Source: Salvelinus alpinus (Eukaryota; Chordata; Actinopteri; Salmoniformes; Salmonidae). From it: DNA of 64,000 nt. A program made the position numbers and the translations under genes. Shown piece after piece: positions 23,501-32,500 of this stretch. Below the pieces are notes generated by a model. The model made no database searches, was not told the DNA's origin, and worked only from the letters and a program-made list of their open reading frames with translations. The stretch is from positions 22,723,211 through 22,787,210 of the forward strand of contig NC_092096.1 in NCBI RefSeq assembly GCF_045679555.1. The letters run 5' to 3'. Each line of letters opens with the position of its first letter. Within the stretch, counting starts at the first letter, position 1.

Positions 23501-26500
23501 TTCAGCTAGTTCCATCTTGTTCTTGATACCATGTCTTGTATTGAGGTGTTTTGACTGTCACCTCTATGCTAATTTGGCAAAAATTCGCTAGCTAGCAAAC
23601 CAACTGTAACAAAGTGTTTGAGACAAGTGCTCATTTTGCAAATGTATTTGTTTTCAATAAACAATGGAGACTAAATATTTGTATTTTATTTAACCTTTAT
23701 TTAACTAGGTAAGTCAGTTAAGAACAAATTCTTATTTACAATGACGGCCTACCGGAGAATAGTGGGTTAACTGCCTTGTTCAGGGGCAGATTTTTACCTT
23801 GTCAGCTCAGGAATTCGATCCAGCAACCTTTCGGTTACTGGCCCAACGCTCCAACCACTAGGCTACCTGCCTCCCCAAATATAAACATAGTTTACATGTT
23901 GTCAACAATCTAAGCCAACCCGTCAGTTTTGGTCCATAGTTGCGCACGTGTCGGTTTTGTTGCTAAACGACCAACCCGTTTATAGTGTTCTCTCCTCCAC
24001 TCCATTGTGAGGAAGCTTGTGGTGACATTCCACAGAGAAAGCGTTTCCTCATCAGCAGGCGCATTATCATATTAATGAGGTCAAACATTTCTGTGACCCA
24101 AAACAAAGAGAAATGAGAGATTTGTATTATTTATTTAGCTGCAGCCACCTCCGCTAGCGTTTCAGGTTGTTTTGTAATTCAAATCCAGTGTGTCCAATAT
24201 CCATTATCCTTAACCTCCTTCAACACAGCATCGAGAGCAAGCACGAAGTCACGATCCTCAGCGGACTCAATGAATTTGTAGTGAAGTTTTATGGACAACA
24301 AGGAAGTAAGTGTCTTTTATGTTATGGAAATGTTTCTGTCCTATTTACCTATCAACTGCCTTCTGTTCAAGATGCCATTTTGAAGTCCCGCCCCTAATCA
24401 AATAACTAAAGACATTCTCCATTGTTAAAGTGATCTCCTAGTTCATTACAAAATTAATCCCGGACTAAACCACTGAGGTCTGAAAGCATCTGACAAACAT
24501 TGACTTTGAAATGAAGAACCACTAATTATCACAGGTTTCAAGTATTTGTTCATATGTCATGAATCACTATCATGTCTGAAGTTTACTCATGAGAGAACCA
24601 CAACAGAGAGTCAGTTATGAAGGTCCTGTTGGACTGAAGCCCTCAGGTCAGCTACCACAGGAATGTCTCCTGCTCTGAATGCTGAGTGAAGTTCCAGGGC
24701 AGGGTGTAAAAGGGATTGGAACGTGGCCTGTACAGAAGGTGTAGGTGGAGGTACTTCTCACCATGTTTTTCACATCTGTAGTACCAAACCCTCCCCTGAT
24801 TGCACAGCAATAAAGAGAGGAAGTTTGTGTGTGGCTATGATGCAGACAACAGCATTCTGGGAAATTACTCTTTGGAGTGTGTACACTAGTGTCTGTTTTC
24901 TGTGTGTGTGTGTGTATATGCATGTGCTGTCCCGTTCCAGTTCGGCACGACCCTCTGGTTCTGCACCAGGTATTCTGGTGGATCAGGACCCACACAAGCC
25001 CTCTCCATTGGGACCCAGTCATGGGATGTCTTTATATTATGGAGATTGATCTGGAAGTAAAGAGCTCTTCGCTGCCTATGGCTAAAGTACATTACTGTGT
25101 AGAATCAAAGGAAAATCAATGCCTGCTCATTTTACCTCCACGGTGCCTGTTGATGTTAGTGGTGTGGAGTAGACTGTTCCTGACTGTTGATGTCAGTGGT
25201 GTGGAGTAGACTGTTCCTGACTGTTGATGTCAGTGGTGTGGAGTAGACTGTTCCTGACTGTTGATGTCAGTGGTGTGGAGTAGACTGTTCCTGACTGTTG
25301 ATGTCAGTGGTGTGGAGTAGACTGTTCCTGACTGTTGATGTCAGTGGTGTGGAGAAGACTGTTCCTGACTGTTGATGTCAGTGGTGTGGAGAAGACTGTT
25401 CCTGACTGTTGATGTCAGTGGTGTGGAGTAGACTGTTCCTGACTGTTGATGTCAGTGGTGTGGAGTAGACTGTTCCTGACTGTTGATGTCAGTGGTGTGG
25501 AGTAGACTGTTCCTGACTGTTGATGGTAGTGGTGTGGAGTAGACTGTTCCTGACTGATGTCAGTGGTGTGGAGAAGACTGTTCCTGACTGTTGATGTCAG
25601 TGGTGTGGAGTAGACTGTTCCTGACTGTTGATGTCAGTGGTGTGGAGTAGACTGTTCCTGACTGTTGATGGCAGTGGTGTGGAGTAGACTGTTCCTGACT
25701 GTTGATGTCAGTGGTGTGGAGAAGACTGTTGGTGTTAGTGATATAGAGTAGACTGTTCCTGACTGATGTCAGTGGTGTGGAGAAGACTGTTCCTGACTGT
25801 TGATGTCAGTGGTGTGGAGAAGACTGTTGGTGTTAGTGATATAGAGTAGACTGTTCCTGACTGTTGATGTCAGTGGTGTGGAGTAGACTGTTCCTGACTG
25901 TTGATGTCAGTGGTGTGGAGTAGACTGTTCCTGACTGTTGATGTCAGTGGTGTGGAGAAGACTGTTCCTGACTGTTGATGTCAGTGGTATAGAGTAGACT
26001 GTTCCTCTGACCGTTGTGAAGGGCTACAGCCTTGCAGTGTCAAGTCCATAGGGTTTCTATGGTTAACTGCTGTAATCCCTGTACTCATATTAAGTATCTC
26101 CCTCAATGTCAGTAGTATATAAGCCTACCAGACCTGGGTTGAAGTACTATTTCAGATCTCAATTACTTTCACATGCATTCAAAGTATTCATATCTTACAT
26201 TTGAAAAGACAAGTTGTTGAATATTTTAATGTATTTGGAAATACACTTGGAAAGTAGTTGATATACTCAAACACACTCCCATGTATTTGAAAATGCTGTC
26301 AACTGTTTGTTTTTTTTGTTTTTTTTACAAATAACCATTCAAATACTCAAGTACTTGTTTTGGGCTGTGCATTTGAAAATACTCATAGTTTTTTTATTTT
26401 TAAATACCAGATACTGTGAACCCAGGACTGAATCCTACATGATGTCTATGTACATGTGTGGGAAAAAGGCACCGCACATTGCATTCTATGTTCCTAATGT

Positions 26501-29500
26501 GTTTTTTTGGTGACAATGTTGGTCACCAATCAACCACATGGCAGCATAGGTCTATATTGCGACCTGCAGAGTCTCATAGGTCTATATTGCGACCTGCAGA
26601 GTCTCATAGGTCTATATTGCGACCTGCAGAGTCTCATAGGTCTATATTGCGACCTGCAGATTCTCATAGGTCTATATTGTGACCTGCAGAGTCTCATAGG
26701 TCTATATTGTGACCTGCAGAGTCTCATAGGTCTATATTGTGACCTGCAGACTCTCATAGGTCTATATTGTGACCTGCAGACTCTCATAGGTCTATATTGT
26801 GACCTGCAGACTCTCATAGGTCTAGATTGTGACCTGCAGACTCTCATAGGTCTAGATTGTGACCTGCAGACTCTCATAGGTCTAGATTGTGACCTGCAGA
26901 CTCTCATAGGTCTAGATTGTGACCTGCAGACTCTCATAGGTCTAGATTGTGACCTGCAGACTCTCATAGGTCTAGATTGTGACCTGCAGACTCTCATAGG
27001 TCTAGATTGTGACCTGCAGACTCTCATAGGTCTAGATTGTGACCTGCAGACTCTCATAGGTCTAGATTGTGACCTGCAGACTCTCATAGGTCTAGATTGT
27101 GACCTGCAGACTCTCATAGGTCTAGATTGTGACCTGCAGACTCTCATAGGTCTAGATTGTGACCTGCAGACTCTCATAGGTCTAGATTGTGACCTGCAGA
27201 CTCTCATAGGTCTAGATTGTGACCTGCAGACTCTCATAGGTCTAGATTGCGACCTGCAGACTCTCATAGGTCTAGATTGCGACCTGCAGACTCTCATAGG
27301 TCTAGATTGCGACCTGCAGACTCTCATAGGTCTAGATTGCGACCTGCAGACTCTCATAGGTCTAGATTGCGACCTGCAGACTCTCATAGGTCTAGATTGC
27401 GACCTGCAGACTCTCATAGGTCTAGATTGCGACCTGCAGACTCTCATAGGTCTAGATTGCGACCTGCAGACTCTCATAGGTCTAGATTGCGACCTGCAGA
27501 CTCTCATAGGTCTAGATTGCGACCTGCAGACTCTCATAGGTCTAGATTGCGACCTGCAGACTCTCATAGGTCTAGATTGCGACCTGCAGACTCTCATAGG
27601 TCTAGATTGCGACCTGCAGACTCTCATAGGTCTAGATTGCGACCTGCAGACTCTCATAGGTCTAGATTGTGACCTGCAGACTCTCATAGGTCTAGATTGT
27701 GACCTGCAGACTCTCATAGGTCTAGATTGTGACCTGCAGACTCTCATAGGTCTAGATTGCGACCTGCAGACTCTCATAGGTCTAGATTGCGACCTGCAGA
27801 CTCTCATAGGTCTAGATTGCGACCTGCAGACTCTCATAGGTCTAGATTGCGACCTGCAGACTCTCATAGGTCTAGATTGTGACCTGCAGACTCTCATAGG
27901 TCTAGATTGCGACCTGCAGACTCTCATAGGTCTAGATTGCGACCTGCAGACTCTCATAGGTCTAGATTGCGACCTGCAGAGTCTCTAATTCTACCATTTA
28001 CCGTTTTGATGTCCAGCGGCTGCTCAAAGACAGTGGATGTGCATATGTGATCTTTTCTTGTAGCATGTCTGTTATCTCCCTTCTCTCTCTGTCTCCTCCC
28101 ATCCAGCAGCGTACGAGGGGGGCGTATGGAAGGTGCGCGTAGATCTACCGGACAAATACCCTTTCAAATCCCCATCAATAGGTAGGGGGACGGCATACAG
28201 CCGGTGGGGTTCATTTCTCAGTTGACACACACAAAAAATATATAGATATGTATTGTTATTGTCACAAACACGGGATGGGTGCAGTCTTACAGGGTCAGCC
28301 ATTGTAGGACGGCCCCCTCTTACTAGAAGTGACCCGTAACATCTGTAGGTGACTTGCGTATTGTTTTTCTCTTTCGTTTGCAGGATTCATGAATAAAATC
28401 TTCCATCCCAACATCGATGAAGCGTAAGTTGATCACGACTTCTGATTTGAAAGGAACACTGAAATAGTAGAGGGTGCCCTCTCATGAGACTCATCACCTT
28501 AACCTTGTGTTGCTGGAGGCAATGGCAGCAGGGAGCTTTTCTAACCACATCTATCTTAAACCACCAGCCCTGACCTTAACCCTGGCCCTGACCTTTTGAC
28601 CCTAACCAGTAAATAAGAACGAACATCTAGTGATGACCCCACCTGCATACCCATCTCTAAGGTCTTGTAGCGTAATCTAATTCCATTGAATTTCCATTCA
28701 AGGACATCAATGGTTGGTTTGGCTTGTCTCCCAGATCAAATGGTGAGAGGGGTCATTGGAGGATCTAAAGCACAGAACAACAGTCTGATCCTCTACGTTA
28801 ACTGACCATAATAATCTGACGTGAATACAAAACATCAAAACACTCATGATGAAAGCACTGCCTCGAGCATTTCAGTGGGTCATATTTAAGGAATGTATTC
28901 CCCTCTGCCACCAACCTCACTTTGGGGTGCTCCTCGTGTTGTGTAGAGAGGAAGTGTCTAAGAGAGCCTCCTCCTTAACCCCCTCTCTTCTCTCATCTCC
29001 AGGTCAGGAACAGTGTGTTTAGATGTCATCAACCAGACGTGGACAGCCCTTTACGGTGAGTGGGGTGACTCAGAGCTTGGATGTTTTGGAGGTGTGTGTG
29101 TGTATTTGTGTTTTTGTCTATGCGTATGTGAGACACGGGCACATGAGCCACGGCTCCCCTGTCCAGTGTAAAAGAAAACAAAAACATGAGAAACAAGTGT
29201 AAAAAGTGGTGCGTGTGGCTTCATGTAGGAGCGCAGGGCGGTCAGTTCTCCTGTAATCCTCTTACTGGTGCTAGAAGGCTAACAAGGTAATACCCTGAGC
29301 CAGCAAAGTCAGAAAACAGACAGCCTAGCTGCTTCTCCTGACACTAATAATGAACAACTCTTCAGCTGAGAGAACAAAACCGCACTGGTTGTCTGTTTGT
29401 CTCCCCCCCTTCATATCGCAATTAATTCCTCAGTAATAATGACCAGTCTCTCGGTCTGCAGGTTTTTTTCACTCCATGTTTGTACTTGATTGATGAATTA

Positions 29501-32500
29501 AGGTCACTAATTAGTGAGGAACTCCCCTCACCTGGTTGTCTAGGTCTTAACTGAAAAGAGAAACCAAAACCAGCAGACACTGGGGCCCTCCATGGAATGA
29601 AGTTGACCCCCCCCACCTGCCCAACAAGGTTAACCTGTCTCGCCCCCCCGTTCCGCTAGCGGAACTCCTCCCACATTCCACTGAAAAGCCAGAGCGCGAA
29701 ATTCAAAAAAAAAATATTTTTTAAATTTAACTTTCACACATTAACAAGTCCAATACAGCTAATGAAAGATACACATCTTGTGAATCCAGCCAACATGTCC
29801 GATTTTTAAAATGTTTTACAGGGAAAACACAATATATATTTATGTTAGCTCACCAACAAATAGAAAAAAGCACAGACATTTTTCACAGCACAGGTAGCAT
29901 GCACAAAATCAACCAAACTAACCTAGAACAAACCAAAGAAACCAAGAAACAACTTAATCAGATGACAGTCTTATAACATATTATACATTAAATCTATGTT
30001 TTGTTCGAAAAATGTGCATATTTCAGGTATAAATCATAGTTTACATTGCGGCTACAATCAGAAATTGCACCGAAAGCAGCCAGAATAATTACAGACACCA
30101 ACGTGACATACCGAAATACTCATCATAAAACATTTCTGAAAAATACATGGTGTATAGCAAATGAAAGACAAAGATCTTGTGAATACAGCCAATATTTCCG
30201 ATTTTTTTAAGTGTTTTACAGCGAAAACACAATATAGCATTATATTTGCTTACTACAATAGCCTACCACACTACCGCATTCATTCATCAAGGCACGTTAG
30301 CGATAGCAATAGGCACGTTAGCGTTAGCGAATAAACCAGCAAAAGATATTAAATTTCACTAACCTTCATAAACTTTCCTCAGATGACAGTCCTATAACAT
30401 CAGGTTATACATACTTATGTTTTGTTCGAAAATGTGCATATTTAGAGCTGAAATCCGTGGTTATACAACGTAGCATAACGTAGCATAACGTGCTAACGTA
30501 GCATCTTTTTCCCAGAATGTGCGGATATTTCTATTAGACTCTCACCTATTCTGACCAAATAGCTATTCATAAACATTACAAAAAAATACATGTTGTATAG
30601 GAAACGATAGATCCATTAGTTCTTAATGCAATCGCAGTGTTAGAATTCTAAAAATATCTTCATTACGACATAAGACTTAGTTATGGTAAGGGAATAACCA
30701 AAACCTGAGCGCAAAGCTACTAGTACACAGTTCGACAGATATATGAAATAGCATCACAAAATGGTTCCTACCTTTGCTGATCTTCTATCAGAATGTTGTA
30801 CAATGGGTCCTTTGTCCAGAACGTCGTTGTTTTGGATTCAGAACGTCCTCTTTCCCTCTTGAATTAGCAAGCACACTGGCCATGCAGCGCTAAGCTCTCC
30901 AACGTCAACAAAGTCAAACAACGTAACACGCCGAACGTCCCGAATAAAGTTCAATAATCTAATGAAACTATATTGAAAAAACATACTTTAGGATGATATT
31001 GTAACATGTATCAAATAAAATCAAAGCCGGAGATCATATTGGCCCATAACGACAGGTTTCCAGTAGGCAATAACAGGTCCAACACGCGCCTTGCAGAAAA
31101 CAGAAAATGGGGGACACGTTGTTCCAAGAGGGCTCATTCAACGTCAGACAGAGATAATCAACTCCTTTTTCCTCTCACTTCCTCTTGACATCCAGGGGAA
31201 TCCAGGGGAAGGTGTATGACGTGTACGTATAGTCATACGTATCATGCCCATTTAAAGGCAGCCACTTGAACACAGCATCGATTTCAGACTTTCCACTTCC
31301 TGGTCACAAAGTGTGCTGCCAAATGAGTTGTGTTTTACCCACAGACAAAATTCAAACGGTTTTAGAAACTAGAGAGTGTTTTCTATCCAATAGTAATAAT
31401 AATATGCATATTGTACGAGCAAGAATTGAGTACGAGGCAGTTTAATTTGGGAACGATTTTCCCCAAGTGAAAACAGCACCCCCTATCCTCAACAGGTTTT
31501 AAGACAGCAGCACACTGGTGTAAATGACCTTTTATTTTATTTTCATTTTATTTTTTTATTTCACCTTTATTTAACCAGGTAGCATAGTTGAGAACAAGTT
31601 CTCATTTACAACTGCGACCTGTCCAAGATAAAGCATAGCAGTGTGAACAGACAACAACAACAGTTACACATGGAGTAAACAATAACAAGTCAATAACAAG
31701 TCCACAACAGATGTTTCATTAGCATTCACTATTTACTTTCACTGAGTTTTCACATTAACCCATACGGGACACCAAACATTCAGAAACTGAAGGTTTTTAG
31801 AGACTAATCAATATGGAACGGAATGGATTTCTTATCAGAAGATTTCTGAATTATTGAAGTTCTGAAGCCTCCTGGTTCATTCCACGCAGGGTTCGTTCTG
31901 TGTGTTTTGGACTGCGGCTTTGTTGTTCGAGATGAGTCACTCAAGTTGAGTAGCTGATATGTTTGATTTGGCTATTGTGGGCTTTGTGTGGACTTCCAGC
32001 AGTGTAATGGACTTTGAGAGCTCTAACAAATTAGATTTCCAGAACTGTAGTGGAGGGCTTGGGACAAAAACAAGCCAATCAGTGAAGCATTGTCTACTCT
32101 AGGCCTGGGTCCTGATTGTGGGTAGGGAACAAACACTTGATTTGATGTCTAAAACACTGGGTTACAGTCAGTCTACAGTTTTACCCGGTAATGTATTTTC
32201 TCGTCATATTTGTACTTGACCAATAGTGACACCCAGTCAATGTATATAAACCCTGGATTGCTGATGCTGTGTATTGACCGTTGAGAGGTTTTGAAGCCAC
32301 CGATCGACCATATTGGCATTCCCCAGTAGGAGCAGTCCTCCACAAGAATGAGTGGAATTCTACAGTATTTCAATTAAATGTTTCAAGGACAAGATGACAT
32401 GTATTTAAGTATTTTGTTGTTGTCGTGGGGACAATAATATTAATGATCTAAAAAAAAAAAATATTACTTTAAGGGAAAAAATATATTTTTTATTATGTTT

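Larger units (their letters stand above)
2551..24228 (+). other. UBE2H: UBE2H intron 1, U12-type, 21.7 kb
   Basis: The 5' splice site is GTATCCTTTC (2551-2560). Near the 3' end there is TCCTTAAC at 24207-24214, the U12 branch-point consensus, with the branch A at 24213, 15 nt before the AG at 24227-24228. That spacing is within the short window typical of minor-class introns. The exon junction gives the expected Leu18-Ile19. The intron carries LINE, Tc1, SINE and MITE copies and three large tandem arrays. GCTAGC/CTAACGTTA motifs cluster in its first kilobase. Confidence 0.85.

Noticed and set aside
26545-27985. CRISPR-like look (30-bp regular direct repeats)
   Set aside because: No unique spacers between the repeats, no cas genes, and the context is a vertebrate intron. 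It is a plain minisatellite, as are the other arrays.
26507-27988. 493-aa (+) and 475-aa (-) open frames
   Set aside because: Artefact of the 30-bp array in UBE2H intron 2.
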